Under the pieces are notes generated by a model. It was not told where the DNA came from and did not search any database. It saw only the letters and a list, made by a program, of their open reading frames with translations. 64,000 nucleotides of DNA, taken from Bin87 sp965243255 (GTDB taxonomy: Bacteria > Chloroflexota > Dehalococcoidia > Lucifugimonadales > UBA3495). Both the position numbers and the translations under genes were made by a program. Position 1 is the stretch's first letter, and every line of letters starts with the position of its first letter. Below are positions 25,773 through 34,500 of the stretch, piece by piece. The DNA lies in assembly GCA_965243255.1 (NCBI GenBank), contig CBDEUH010000004.1:2480001-2544000 (forward strand), read 5' to 3'.

Positions 25773-26258
25773 ATGGATTGGTTGAGCCTTAGTGCCTGGG
25801 GTGACTTGGCAAGCCTCGTAGGGTTATTAGTCGCCGCCGTTGGTCTCGTCGTGGTGGGATACCAGGCTAAGGGCGCCAAACGCGCGGCCGAGCAGACGGG
25901 AGAAGCGGTGGCCGGCGTTCTCATTTTTGGGAGTGGCAACCGCGCCACAACTCTGGTACAGGAAATCAAACTTGTCCTGCAAAAAGGCCAATGGCAGGTG
26001 GGCTATCACCAGTGCCATACACTTAGAACATTGCTGGGTGATCTCAAGATTACCGGTCTGTCAAAATCGCACGTTCAATTGATCGACGAGGCCATGCAAA
26101 GTTTGACGGATATTGAGAATGATCTCGACGCCGCCATACGAAAGGAACGAGCGCCCAGTGGCACGGATGATTTCAATGCAACGTTAAGTAGCATACAAAC
26201 GACTGTGGAAGGCATTTTGAGTAACGCTGCAGCGGGGCGAGGAGGAACACATGAATGA
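25773..26258 (+). CDS. Small membrane-anchored protein of unknown two-gene cassette
   Basis: The 161-residue protein has one N-terminal membrane segment (LASLVGLLVAAVGLVVVGYQ, residues 13-32), then a basic stop-transfer patch. A helical cytoplasmic domain with heptad-like spacing (LVQEIKLVLQKGQWQVG, MQSLTDIENDLDAAIRKE) follows. Its stop overlaps the next gene's start (ATGAATGA). Similar one-helix proteins with a long helical tail are often found in defence islands, but no family is named. Flanking DNA is the duplicated DUF1801-like sequence, so the pair looks like a moveable cassette. Confidence 0.65.
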   Translation: MDWLSLSAWGDLASLVGLLVAAVGLVVVGYQAKGAKRAAEQTGEAVAGVLIFGSGNRATTLVQEIKLVLQKGQWQVGYHQCHTLRTLLGDLKITGLSKSHVQLIDEAMQSLTDIENDLDAAIRKERAPSGTDDFNATLSSIQTTVEGILSNAAAGRGGTHE

Positions 26259-26586
26259 GTATCAGCCAATCCAATTGCTTGAAATCCTCGGTGCTCTCGT
26301 GGCACGAACACGTGAGGGTGCGATTGAATGGGTGTGGGATGCGGATCAGGGAAATAGCATCGCGACACTGGAGAACGGCCGGGTGATCGTTGCTAAAGAC
26401 CGCGATTTCGACACCCAAGTGACGATCCAAGACACGGCTTCAAACAATCTGGAGGTGATAAACGTTGGCTATACTAAATATCGGGACTTGAGACAACAAG
26501 CAGACCAACTCTACGAGCTGGCACGCCGTTCGGCGTTGAAGATCGACTCCAAGCTGGAGTCGATCTTCCGCGAAATCTCTAACTGA
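26251..26586 (+). CDS. Small soluble partner protein of the membrane cassette
   Basis: The 111-residue protein starts at ATG 26251, 8 bases before the end of the preceding gene, preceded by GAGGAGG. It has a short N-terminal helix, a beta-rich middle (SIATLENGRVIVAKD, TQVTIQDTASNNLEVINVGY) and a C-terminal helical segment (LRQQADQLYELARRSAL). No known domain was recognised. Overlap and spacing show that it is translated together with the membrane protein, suggesting a physical pair such as sensor and effector or toxin and antitoxin. That is inference. Confidence 0.65.
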   Translation: MNEYQPIQLLEILGALVARTREGAIEWVWDADQGNSIATLENGRVIVAKDRDFDTQVTIQDTASNNLEVINVGYTKYRDLRQQADQLYELARRSALKIDSKLESIFREISN

Positions 26587-26776
26587 CCACTGCAACTCTA
26601 ACGGTGTCTCAGTGGACAATGACGTATGCGTACGTGTGTTTGCTCTTGTAGCCACAGTCTTCGCCGATGTCCAGGCAAACACAAACCAGCTATTCTTAGC
26701 AATTCTAAAACGGTACGCGAGGGGAATAGCTTGTTGCCGTTGACGCTGCTGGCAGGGCGGTTTTGGAGTGAAAGGT

Positions 26777-27244
26777 ATGCCCGAGAGTGGGCGCAGAGGG
26801 GCAGCGAGGGTTGCTGGGAAGATGCTGGATGGCTCTGGCGGCGAGGTGAGGCTGCTGTCCGGCGGCAATCCGCAGATTGCTAAGGCGGACGGCGACGCTC
26901 CGGTGCAGGCTTACATCGCGGCGATGCCGGGCTGGAAAAGCGAGGTGGGGCGTCGCATTGACGACCTCATCGAGCGAAACGTGCCGGGGGTGCGCAAGGC
27001 CGTCCGGTGGAACTCGCCGTGGTACGGCGTTGAGGGCCAGGGCTGGTTCGTCAGCTACCACGTCTTTACGCGCTACGTGAAGGTTACCTTTCTCAATGGG
27101 GCATCGCTGAGTCCTGTGCCGCCGGGCGGGGGCAAGGATCCGGATGCGCGTTGGGTGGATATCTATGAGGACGCGCTGGATGAGGAGCAGCTGGCGGAGT
27201 GGGTGCGGCAGGCGGCGGCGTTGCCGGCGTGGAAGGGGTTTTGA
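26777..27244 (+). CDS. DUF1801/YdhG-like protein
   Basis: ATG 26777 is preceded by GGAG 9 bases upstream (GTG 26768 is also in frame). The 155-residue protein contains a DUF1801-type domain: IDDLIERNVPGVRKAVRWNSPWYG, GWFVSYHVFTRYVKVTFLNG and YEDALDEEQLAEWVRQAAAL. Such proteins resemble the frataxin-like or SRPBCC-type small folds, but their biochemical role is unsettled. A truncated second copy lies 1.4 kb upstream, with the cassette between them. This is the right border of the accessory region. Confidence 0.75.
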   Translation: MPESGRRGAARVAGKMLDGSGGEVRLLSGGNPQIAKADGDAPVQAYIAAMPGWKSEVGRRIDDLIERNVPGVRKAVRWNSPWYGVEGQGWFVSYHVFTRYVKVTFLNGASLSPVPPGGGKDPDARWVDIYEDALDEEQLAEWVRQAAALPAWKGF

Positions 27245-27253
27245 TGGCGGGGG

Positions 27254-28447
27254 TTATTCTTCTAGCGGGGGGACGTGGGTGAGGAAGTCGGCGTCGGCGA
27301 AATCTGCGAAGCGGTCGGGGAGAAATTCGCTCATGTCGGTGACGACCTGGGTTGAGCCGCGGCAGATATAGTCGGCGATGATGCGTCCGGTGACGGGGCC
27401 CAGGTGGATGCCCTTGGTGGCGTGGCCGGTGGCGAGGAACACGCCATCCCGACCGGGGACCGGGCCGATGATGGGCTTGCTGTCGGGACTCAGGGGGCGG
27501 GAACCGGCCAGCTGCTGGACCAGTTCGGCGCGCTCGAGATCGGGGAATACATCGATGGCGCGGCGGAGGAGCTCGAGACGGGCGGATTCGGTGGGTTGTC
27601 GGTCGAACTCTTCGCCGGCAAAAAGCTCTCGCTGGTCGTAGTCCCGTCCGCCGGTGCTGCCGACGCTGGTGAGGCCGTCGAGCCGGCTGATTATGTGGCC
27701 GCGTTTGGGGGAGCTAATCAGCGCCGGCAGGGGATCGCCGGGGTAGTTGAGCAAGAGGCGCTCGCCCTTCATGGGGCGAACGGGAACGGGGAAGTCCAGC
27801 CAGGGTGTGAAGGCTCGGCTCCAGGTTCCGGCAGCCACCACCACCGCGCCGCAGTGGATGTCGCCGGAGGCGGTCTTGACGCCGGAAATGGTGGAGCCAC
27901 TGGCGACCAGGCCGGTCACCTCCCGATTCAGGATGCTGGCACCCTTGAGTTCGGCGGCGTGGGCCAGGGCCAGGTTGAGGCGGTAGCTGTCCAGTTGGGC
28001 GGACTCATCCTCGTAAACTCCGCCGACGATGGAGGGGGAGAGGCGGGGTTCGATGGCGTGGACTTCATGGGCATCGATCCAGCGCATGGTGACGTGGGGC
28101 TGCTGCCAGACCATCAGGGTTTTAATCAGATCGGCCTCGTCGTGGTCCAGAGCCAGCCGGAGAGAGGGGCGACGCTGGTAGAGCAGGTCCATGCCGGTGG
28201 CGGATTCCAGGTCGGGGACGATTAGGGGAAATTCGGCGTAGGAGGCGCGGGCGATTTGGAAGGATGCGCCGGGGGAGAACTCGGCTCCCAGCAGGCTGAG
28301 GGAGCCGGTGGCGTGAGCTGAGGCGCCGCTGCCGATGGCTTCGCGCTCCAGGAGGGTTACGGCGACACCCTCGCGAGCCAGGTAATAGGCGACGGAGCAA
28401 CCGACCACGCCGGCGCCAATCACGACTACTTCGGCAGATTCAGGCAC
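27254..28447 (-). CDS. FAD-dependent oxidoreductase, DAO (glycine/sarcosine oxidase) family
   Basis: GTG 28447 with GGAGGG 7 bases upstream is the best start; a longer frame upstream is not protein-like. The 397-residue product begins with the dinucleotide-binding fold EVVVIGAGVVGCSVAYYLAREG (partial GxGxxG at about residues 9-14). VVVAAGTWS lies in the FAD/substrate interface, and GVFLATGHATKGIHLGPVTG is the C-terminal FAD motif. It resembles glycine oxidase ThiO and sarcosine oxidase, which deaminate amino acids to give a keto acid and hydrogen peroxide. The substrate is not readable. It is transcribed away from the next gene. Confidence 0.85.
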   Translation of the reverse strand: MPESAEVVVIGAGVVGCSVAYYLAREGVAVTLLEREAIGSGASAHATGSLSLLGAEFSPGASFQIARASYAEFPLIVPDLESATGMDLLYQRRPSLRLALDHDEADLIKTLMVWQQPHVTMRWIDAHEVHAIEPRLSPSIVGGVYEDESAQLDSYRLNLALAHAAELKGASILNREVTGLVASGSTISGVKTASGDIHCGAVVVAAGTWSRAFTPWLDFPVPVRPMKGERLLLNYPGDPLPALISSPKRGHIISRLDGLTSVGSTGGRDYDQRELFAGEEFDRQPTESARLELLRRAIDVFPDLERAELVQQLAGSRPLSPDSKPIIGPVPGRDGVFLATGHATKGIHLGPVTGRIIADYICRGSTQVVTDMSEFLPDRFADFADADFLTHVPPLEE

Positions 28448-28607
28448 GTCGCTATCCCTCCAATGTCCTTCCGCAGGCGATTCGCCAGGGCGGCCGGCAG
28501 TGTAAATCGCAGAGTTTGGCCCGTCAATTGACAGTCCGCCGAGGGAGTACCTACAATCGCGGGAATTTGCGAAATACGCTGGCAATCGGCATAGAGAGAA
28601 GTCATCA

Positions 28608-29510
28608 ATGAACATTGGCACGGTAGCGATTTTGAGTCCGGGGGACATGGGGCATGCGGTGGGGCGGCGGCTGCGGGAGCACGAGCTGGACGTAATCACG
28701 TGCCTGGCTGGGCGCAGCGAGCGGACGCGGACGTTGGCGGAGCTGGCCGGCATCCGGGACGTGGCGACGATGGAGGAACTGGTTGAGCAGTCGGACCTGG
28801 TGATGTCGATGACGGTGTCGGCGGCGGTGCCCGGGCTGTGCCGGCAGGTGGCCGACGCCATCACCGCCACCGGGGCCGAGACGCTGTTCGCCGAGTGCAA
28901 CGCCATCGCGCCGCAGCTGGCGCGGGAGCTGGAGCCGGTGATCACCGAGGCCGGCGGGCGGTACGTGGACGCGTCCATCATCGGAGGGCCGCCGCGACCT
29001 GGGTACAGTCCGCACTTCTACGCATCGGGCGCCGACGCGGCGGAGTTTGCGCGGCTGAACGACTTCGGGCTGACGGTGCTGGAGCTGGACGGCGAGGTAG
29101 GCCAGGCTTCGGGCATCAAGATGTGCTACGCCGCCATGACCAAGGGATCGTGGGCGCTGTACTCGCAGCTGCTGATGGCCGCCGAGCTGATGGGTCTGAC
29201 GGAGCCGCTGCTGGCCGAGTTTCAATCGGGCCAGGAGTCGGTGCTGCAACGGATGGAACGCTCGCTGCCCACGGTGCCGCCCCGGGCGCGGCGCTGGGTC
29301 AGCGAGATGGAGGAGATTCGCGACACTTTCGCGCACCTGGGGATGACGCCGCATCTGTTTGAGGGGGTGGCCGATATGTACCGCTTCATCGGCGACACGC
29401 CGCTGGGCGAGGAGACACCGGAGTCGAGGGACCGGGGCCGCAGCTTCGCAGAGACCATCCGCCGGTTGGCCGAACAGATAGCGCCGGCGGCGGAGGGCAG
29501 CGTGGGGTGA
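28608..29510 (+). CDS. NAD(P)-binding hydroxyacid-dehydrogenase-like protein with DUF1932-type C-terminus
   Basis: The 300-residue protein has an N-terminal Rossmann fold (VAILSPGDMGHAVGRRL, residues 6-22) as in 3-hydroxyisobutyrate and 6-phosphogluconate dehydrogenases. ECNAIAP and YVDASIIGGPPR follow near the active site. The catalytic-Lys region SGIKMCYAAMTKG lies near 165-177, and the C-terminus is all-helical, of the DUF1932 type. It should reduce or oxidise a small hydroxy- or keto-acid. The next gene begins inside its stop codon, so the two are coupled. Confidence 0.82.
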   Translation: MNIGTVAILSPGDMGHAVGRRLREHELDVITCLAGRSERTRTLAELAGIRDVATMEELVEQSDLVMSMTVSAAVPGLCRQVADAITATGAETLFAECNAIAPQLARELEPVITEAGGRYVDASIIGGPPRPGYSPHFYASGADAAEFARLNDFGLTVLELDGEVGQASGIKMCYAAMTKGSWALYSQLLMAAELMGLTEPLLAEFQSGQESVLQRMERSLPTVPPRARRWVSEMEEIRDTFAHLGMTPHLFEGVADMYRFIGDTPLGEETPESRDRGRSFAETIRRLAEQIAPAAEGSVG

Positions 29511-30169
29511 TTGCGGGGGTCCTGCTGGTCATCCACATCGGGGCCGGGTCGGTGGCGCTGCTGACGGCTCTGGTGGCGCTGGTTACGGCCAAGGGCGGCG
29601 TCATCCACGTGCGGGCCGGGCGGGTGTACGCCTTCGGGATGACGCTGATCTTCCTGACGGCGGCGCCGCTGGCGATACTGGGCGCGGACGTGTTCCTGCT
29701 GCTGATCGCCTTTTTCAGCTTTTACCTGGTGTTCGCCGGCTGGCGTTTTGCGCGCAATCGGAGCCGGCGTCCGCAGGCGGTGGATTGGGTCGCCGTGGGC
29801 ATCCTGGGGCTGACCGGGCTGGCGATGTGGGGTTATGGCGTCATGCTGGCCGTGGAGGGCAGTGGGCAGTGGGTAACGATGCTGGTGTTCGGCGGGATTG
29901 CGGTGGCGTTGAGCGTGGCCGACGGGCTGTTTTTCCAGCGGGGTCGCAGCCGGGAACGCCGGCCGGCGCCGCACCGGCGGGTGCAGCGGCACCTGACCAA
30001 CATGATGGCCGGGACGATTGCAACGGTTACGGCGGTGATGGTGGTGAATGTGAGTCTCAATCCGGTGTGGTTGCCCTGGATACTGCCGACCGTTGTGATT
30101 ACGCCGCTGATTGTGTGGTGGAACGTGCGGACGGCGCGGCAGGGGCGTCCTTCGACAGGCTCAGGATGA
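29507..30169 (+). CDS. Multi-pass membrane protein, DUF2306-like
   Basis: GTG 29507 overlaps the previous stop by 4 bases. The 220-residue protein has about seven hydrophobic helices, starting with VLLVIHIGAGSVALLTALVALV. It contains GRVYAFGM and HRRVQRHLTNMMAGTIATVTAVMVVN, a pattern typical of DUF2306-type membrane proteins of unknown role. Its last eight residues (GRPSTGSG) are encoded by the first unit of the 27-base tandem repeat at 30149, so the C-terminus was made by repeat insertion. Confidence 0.7.
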   Translation: MIAGVLLVIHIGAGSVALLTALVALVTAKGGVIHVRAGRVYAFGMTLIFLTAAPLAILGADVFLLLIAFFSFYLVFAGWRFARNRSRRPQAVDWVAVGILGLTGLAMWGYGVMLAVEGSGQWVTMLVFGGIAVALSVADGLFFQRGRSRERRPAPHRRVQRHLTNMMAGTIATVTAVMVVNVSLNPVWLPWILPTVVITPLIVWWNVRTARQGRPSTGSG

Positions 30170-30229
30170 GCGGGTCCTTTGACGGGATCAGGGTGAGCGA
30201 GTTTTTCGGCTGGATCAGGGCGAACGGAG
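30149..30229 (+). repeat. Three tandem 27-base repeat units
   Basis: Units begin at 30149, 30176 and 30203 and share the core TTYGAC-N4-ATCAGGRTGAGCG with progressive decay. Further single units lie at 32778-32804 and inside the CoA-transferase at 36951-36976. This is a dispersed repeat family. Confidence 0.75.
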
Positions 30230-30294
30230 GGGGTGCGGTGACGGCGTAAAGGGGGTATAATCGGGGTGCGCTACAGAGGGAGGGAGTAACTCTG

Positions 30295-31035
30295 ATGCAG
30301 CAACATGAGGCTTTGCGCCGGACGGCGTTGGTCCTGGTCTGGGTTGGCCTGGTGTGGAATCTGGCCGAGGCCGGGGCGGGATTCTGGGCGGGCGTTCAGT
30401 CTGGCAGCGTGTCGCTGCTGGCGTTCGCGCTGGACAGCATAGTTGAACTCTTTGCCGGCGGCGTGCTGGTGTGGCGGCTGCGGAGGGAAGGGCACGGAGA
30501 CGTTTCGGAGGCGGCGGAACGGCGGGCGCGGCGGCTGATTGGATGCACCTTTTTCCTGCTGGCGGGTTACGTCGCGTTGCATTCCGTCACCAGTTTGACG
30601 GGATTGGCGCCCCGGCCGGAGCCGAGCTTGGCCGGCGTCATCATCGTGGTGGTCAGCGGGGTGGTGATGACGGCGCTATACGTGGGCAAGATGCGCATTG
30701 CGGCGGGGATGCAGTCCCGGGCGCTGCGGGCGGAGGCCATCGAGAGCCTGTTCTGCGACCTGCAGGACGTGGCGGTGCTGCTGGGGATTGGGCTGAACGC
30801 GCTGCTGGGCTGGTGGTGGGCGGACCCGGTGGCCGGGCTGCTGCTGATACCCTTCTTCATCAAGGAGGGGCGGGAGAACTTGGCCGGGGATGAGCACGAA
30901 CACGGGCATCACGACGCCCATGAGGATGAAGAGGAGCCGGAGCGGGGACCAGGGTACGTGACGCGGCTGGTGTGCTTCTGCATGAACTGCATCTACGGGC
31001 TGCGGGCGTGTCGGGCGGTGTGCTGCCGGGGGTAA
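30295..31035 (+). CDS. Cation diffusion facilitator (CDF) transporter with His and Cys tail
   Basis: The 246-residue protein has the CDF membrane core: SLLAFALDSIVELFAGGVLVW with the conserved Asp, and LRAEAIESLFCDLQDVAVLLGIGLNALLG with the second metal site. ADPVAGLLLIPFF lies at the end. The tail is unusual: a His/Glu/Asp-rich stretch (HEHGHHDAHEDEEE) followed by six cysteines (CFCMNC...AC...CC). Zn, Co, Cd or Fe efflux is expected. GGAGGGAG lies at the ribosome binding position and a TATAAT box at 30256-30261. Its end overlaps the convergent transglutaminase gene by 43 bases. Confidence 0.82.
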   Translation: MQQHEALRRTALVLVWVGLVWNLAEAGAGFWAGVQSGSVSLLAFALDSIVELFAGGVLVWRLRREGHGDVSEAAERRARRLIGCTFFLLAGYVALHSVTSLTGLAPRPEPSLAGVIIVVVSGVVMTALYVGKMRIAAGMQSRALRAEAIESLFCDLQDVAVLLGIGLNALLGWWWADPVAGLLLIPFFIKEGRENLAGDEHEHGHHDAHEDEEEPERGPGYVTRLVCFCMNCIYGLRACRAVCCRG

Positions 31036-31928
31036 TTTTCCAGCAAGGCCATGGCGTCGTCCACTGACACCGTTTCCCGGTCGAAGTACACCTCGGCGGC
31101 GACGAACGTCAACTGGCCGGCGCCCCTGGACTGGTAGGTAACGGTGCCGGACACCGGGGGCACGTGGGAATAATCCCGGCCGACGGCGAATTTCAGGTAG
31201 TCGGCGGCGGTATGCGTCATGAGGCCCCGCGTCGGGTCGGCGGGCAGCCAGCCCTGCAGCGGGTGGAGGAACTCCAGCCAGGCGTGGGTTTCGCCGGGCT
31301 GGCGGGTGAGCAAGCCGCTGACGTAACGCGCGGGCACGCCTTTGGCGCGCAGCATAGCCAAGGCGAGGTGGGTCATATCCTGGCAGACGCCGGTCATGGA
31401 GGCGAGCACGTCGGCGGCGTTGGTATTGACCGAGGTGTTGCCGCGCTGGTAGCGCACGTTGTCGAAAATCCAGGTAGTTATCCGGCGCACCGTTTCCAGG
31501 AGAGTGTCGGTTTCGCCGGCGATGTCCTGTGTCGCGTCGCGGACGCTGTTGGGATCGACCAGACGAGAAGGGGAAAGGAACTCCCGGGTCTCCGGGCCAT
31601 AGGCCAGGGCAGCCAGCGGCGCGTCTTCAACCGACAACGCCGGGTCGTGCAGGCAGACGCCGCCCGTGGCGGCGATGACAAGCTCGCGGTGGGGTGACGT
31701 AATCCAAATCCGGTTGACGACGTTGCCCAGTCGGTCGGGATAGGTAATCTGCTGCCCGTCGGGTATGGTGGTGACTGCACAGCCGCCGTTGGCTGGTGAC
31801 TGAAACCGGTCGGCATAGGGCGACAACATGAGGAAGTTGTCGTTTCGGACTACCACGTCGGAATATGCGTAGCGGGCCACGTAGGCGTATTGTGCCAGCT
31901 CGCTGGCTCCGGTTTCCATAGCGTTCAT
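30993..31928 (-). CDS. Transglutaminase-like protease family protein
   Basis: The 311-residue protein starts at ATG 31928 (TTG 31937 possible). The N-terminal half is a beta-rich domain seen in many bacterial transglutaminases. The catalytic core is MTGVCQDMTHLALAMLRAKG with the active Cys, then GETHAWLEFLHPLQGW with the His, and LPADPTRGL with the Asp. The triad Cys-His-Asp is therefore complete. No signal peptide or membrane segment is seen, so it acts in the cytoplasm, probably as a peptidase or amidase. Its C-terminal 43 bases overlap the CDF gene. Confidence 0.82.
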   Translation of the reverse strand: MNAMETGASELAQYAYVARYAYSDVVVRNDNFLMLSPYADRFQSPANGGCAVTTIPDGQQITYPDRLGNVVNRIWITSPHRELVIAATGGVCLHDPALSVEDAPLAALAYGPETREFLSPSRLVDPNSVRDATQDIAGETDTLLETVRRITTWIFDNVRYQRGNTSVNTNAADVLASMTGVCQDMTHLALAMLRAKGVPARYVSGLLTRQPGETHAWLEFLHPLQGWLPADPTRGLMTHTAADYLKFAVGRDYSHVPPVSGTVTYQSRGAGQLTFVAAEVYFDRETVSVDDAMALLENYPRQHTARHARSP

Positions 31929-32029
31929 CGGAGACAACTCTATGGTTCGTGTCCGTTTCCGTCAATCCCGAAGACTTGTAACAGAAGCGTAACGGGTTCG
32001 TAATGCGCAGTTAATGCGTTGGGGGCAAG

Positions 32030-32770
32030 ATGCAGGGGATGACGACATACGACAATAGATCCGCCAATCGCAACTCGGCAAGCTCGTCGGGCGCGCATCC
32101 GGCCCGGGTCCTCCTGTTGGGAGAGGGCTGGGAGAGCATGGAAGGCGCGCTGGGCGCCGCGGCCGACACCGGAGCGGTGGTGCTGATGGGGCCGGAGTTG
32201 GCCTACGACGCGTCTCTGGGGGACGGCAGCGGCCGCAACGGCGCTGGGCCCAGCGTGCTGTTGATGTCGCCGGATACGGAGCTGCACGCTCCGGATTTCG
32301 GCAAGGACGAGTTTGCGCCGCTGGTGCTGCGCTGCGTGGCGGGCGAGGAGCTGGACGCGCCGGACCTTTACCAGGACTCGGACGATTTCATCACGGTGCC
32401 CTGCGCGGCCACCGAGCTGATCAAGCGCATATTGCGGCTGGCCCGTCGGCGTCAGACGGCGGCGGAGGACGTGTCGTTGATTCGGGTGGGCGGCATCACG
32501 CTGAACCCGGCGACCTACCAGGTATCGGCCAACGGGCGGCCGGTGGATTTGGCGTGGCTGGAGTTCCAGTTGCTGCTGTTCCTGATGGAGAACGTGGGCA
32601 AGGTTTTCACGCGGGACCAACTGCTGGCCAACGTGTGGGGCGTGGAGAACATCGGCGGCACGCGGACGGTGGACGTGCACATCCGTCGGCTGCGCTACAA
32701 GCTGGAGACGGGGAATGCGACGTACTTCAGGACGGTGAAGAACGTGGGGTACGGGATGATGGAGCCTTAG
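32030..32770 (+). CDS. Orphan winged-helix (OmpR/PhoB-type) regulator
   Basis: This 246-residue protein has a degenerate receiver-like N-terminal half with no clear phosphoacceptor Asp. A complete C-terminal OmpR/PhoB winged helix follows: ISLNPATYQVSANGRPVDL-like strands, LLLFLMENVGKVFTRDQLLANVWG and RTVDVHIRRLRYKLE (about residues 150-230). No sensor kinase gene is near, so it is an orphan or acts without phosphorylation. GGGGG 5 bases upstream supports ATG 32030. Confidence 0.85.
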   Translation: MQGMTTYDNRSANRNSASSSGAHPARVLLLGEGWESMEGALGAAADTGAVVLMGPELAYDASLGDGSGRNGAGPSVLLMSPDTELHAPDFGKDEFAPLVLRCVAGEELDAPDLYQDSDDFITVPCAATELIKRILRLARRRQTAAEDVSLIRVGGITLNPATYQVSANGRPVDLAWLEFQLLLFLMENVGKVFTRDQLLANVWGVENIGGTRTVDVHIRRLRYKLETGNATYFRTVKNVGYGMMEP

Positions 32771-32777
32771 GGGCGGT

Positions 32778-32804
32778 CCTTTGGCAGACTCAGGACGAGC
32801 GGTT
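32778..32804 (+). repeat. Dispersed 27-base repeat, single copy
   Basis: CCTTTGGCAGACTCAGGACG and following bases match the units at 30149-30229. A partial second copy (GAGACAGGCTCAG) follows. It lies in the intergenic space after the regulator. Confidence 0.6.
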
Positions 32805-32821
32805 AGCAGTTTGAGACAGGC

Positions 32822-33022
32822 TCAGTTCGCCGGCAAAGCGAAAGTAGTTTCGCCGGCGGCGCTGTGGCGGTGGTTGCACAGGGCAACAACAGTTGCGTTA
32901 GTCCGTCGTTGGTCGCGAATCAACATAATCAGAGGCGGCATAAACACTGCGGTGAGGGTTGCTACCGTGCCGAGGCCGGTGCCGACGATGGCGATGATGA
33001 TTGCGATAATTTGAGCGTCCAT
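32822..33022 (-). CDS. Small single-pass membrane protein, 66 aa
   Basis: ATG 33022 is preceded by GAGGGGC at ribosome binding distance. The protein starts with a long hydrophobic helix (MDAQIIAIIIAIVGTGLGTV, then VFMPPLIMLI) followed by a basic patch (RDQRR). Such mini-proteins are common in Chloroflexota, usually with a short coiled-coil tail. Here the last ten residues come from a region next to the repeat at 32778, so the tail may have been replaced. Function unknown. Confidence 0.5.
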   Translation of the reverse strand: MDAQIIAIIIAIVGTGLGTVATLTAVFMPPLIMLIRDQRRTNATVVALCNHRHSAAGETTFALPAN

Positions 33023-33112
33023 ATTGTGCCCCTCTGTCCCGATGGAAACAGTGCAATGCCTATGGCGTTGTTCCGAACCACAAGTTCATATTAGCACAAA
33101 TTTCGCTTTCGG

Positions 33113-34342
33113 TTACCAGGTGGCGGGGAGGCTGGTTACGCCGCGGATGTTGAGCAGGTTGTGGTATTCCAGCTCGTCGGGGTCGCTGGCGAACTTGAAG
33201 GGCGGGAACTTGCGGGTGAGGGCGCGGAAGGCTTCCTGACCCTCCAGGCGGGCCAGGTTGGCTCCCAGGCAGTGGTGGATGCCGCCGCCGAAGGCAACGT
33301 GGGGGTTGGGGTAGCGGGTGATGTCCAGGTCTTCGGGGTTTTCAAAGGCCATGGGGTCGCGGTTGGCGGCGTTGATGATGGCCATGACCTTTTCGCCCTC
33401 GCGGATTTTCTGGCCGGCCAGTTCGATGTCTTCCAGGGCGATGCGCGGGGCGCGCTTGACCGGCGAGTCGTAGCGCAGCAGTTCCTCGGTGGCGCGCACC
33501 AGGAGGCTGTCGTCTTCCTTGAGCATCTGCCACTGGTCGGGGTTTTTCATCAGGGCCATGGTACCGTTGCCGACGAGGTTGATGGTGGTCTGGTGTCCGG
33601 CGATGAGGAGGAGGAGGGTGTTGCCCAGGACTTCCTCGCGGCTGAGCGCGCCCTCGCGTTCGCCGATGGCGAGGACGGAGAGGAGGTCGTCGGAGGGCTC
33701 GCTGACGCGGGTTTCCACCAGGGGGTTCACGTAGTCGTTCAGGGTGGTGATGGCCTCGTGGACGCGGGTATGGCGGTCGGGTGATTCCTGGTCCAGGGAC
33801 AGGAGTTGGCGGGAAAGGGTGCGGATGAACTCGCGGTCGTCGGCGGGCATTCCCAGCCAGTTGGCGATGACCAGAACGGGCATGGCGTTGGCGAAGTCTT
33901 TGAGGACGTCGATCTCGCCGCTTTCGGGGTCAAAGTCTTTGAGGAGGTCCTGGATGATGTTCTGGACCATGGCGCGGAAGCGGTTGTCGATGTATTTGGG
34001 GTTGAAGACGGGATGGACGGCGCGGCGCATCCGCAGGTGGTCGGGGCGGTCGCGACGGATGAACCAGTTGTTCATGTAGTCGAGGTTGAACTTGTACTTG
34101 GGGAAGTCCTCCTCGGAGATCGGAGGGCTGGGGGGCTTATAGTCGCGCAGGAAGACCTCGGAGGAGAAGTACTCGGGATGGCGGAGGGTCCAGACCACGG
34201 CCTGGTAGGAGGTAACGACCCAGGTGTCGAACTTGGAGTTCCAATAGACGGGCGCTTCCTCGCGGAGCATGGCGTAATACGGGTAGGGATTGCGCAGGTT
34301 CTCGGGGGAGAGGAGCTCGTCGTGAATGCGGTCTTTGAGCAT
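33113..34342 (-). CDS. Cytochrome P450
   Basis: The 409-residue protein shows the P450 motifs in order: the I-helix LLIAGHQTT (246-253), ExxR in TEELLR (E287 to R290), and the heme-binding loop FGGGIHHCLG (351-360) with the axial Cys 358. The ALARLEGQEAF-type L-helix follows. It resembles soluble bacterial class I P450s (CYP105/CYP107-like), which hydroxylate terpenoids, macrolides or steroids. No ferredoxin or reductase gene is adjacent, so electron donors must be elsewhere. It is a single-gene unit. Confidence 0.92.
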   Translation of the reverse strand: MLKDRIHDELLSPENLRNPYPYYAMLREEAPVYWNSKFDTWVVTSYQAVVWTLRHPEYFSSEVFLRDYKPPSPPISEEDFPKYKFNLDYMNNWFIRRDRPDHLRMRRAVHPVFNPKYIDNRFRAMVQNIIQDLLKDFDPESGEIDVLKDFANAMPVLVIANWLGMPADDREFIRTLSRQLLSLDQESPDRHTRVHEAITTLNDYVNPLVETRVSEPSDDLLSVLAIGEREGALSREEVLGNTLLLLIAGHQTTINLVGNGTMALMKNPDQWQMLKEDDSLLVRATEELLRYDSPVKRAPRIALEDIELAGQKIREGEKVMAIINAANRDPMAFENPEDLDITRYPNPHVAFGGGIHHCLGANLARLEGQEAFRALTRKFPPFKFASDPDELEYHNLLNIRGVTSLPATW

Positions 34343-34500
34343 CGTGGAGCCTCGCAGGCGTGGGTTGGATGGGGCTAATCTAGCCGGCGGGCGGTTGCGG
34401 TGTCAACCGCGGGGGAGGTTGGCCGGCGGGCGCAATAGACGGAGGGCGGAGGGTTTGCTAGACTGGCGGCGCGATTGGCATCGTCACGGAGGCAGCAGCG

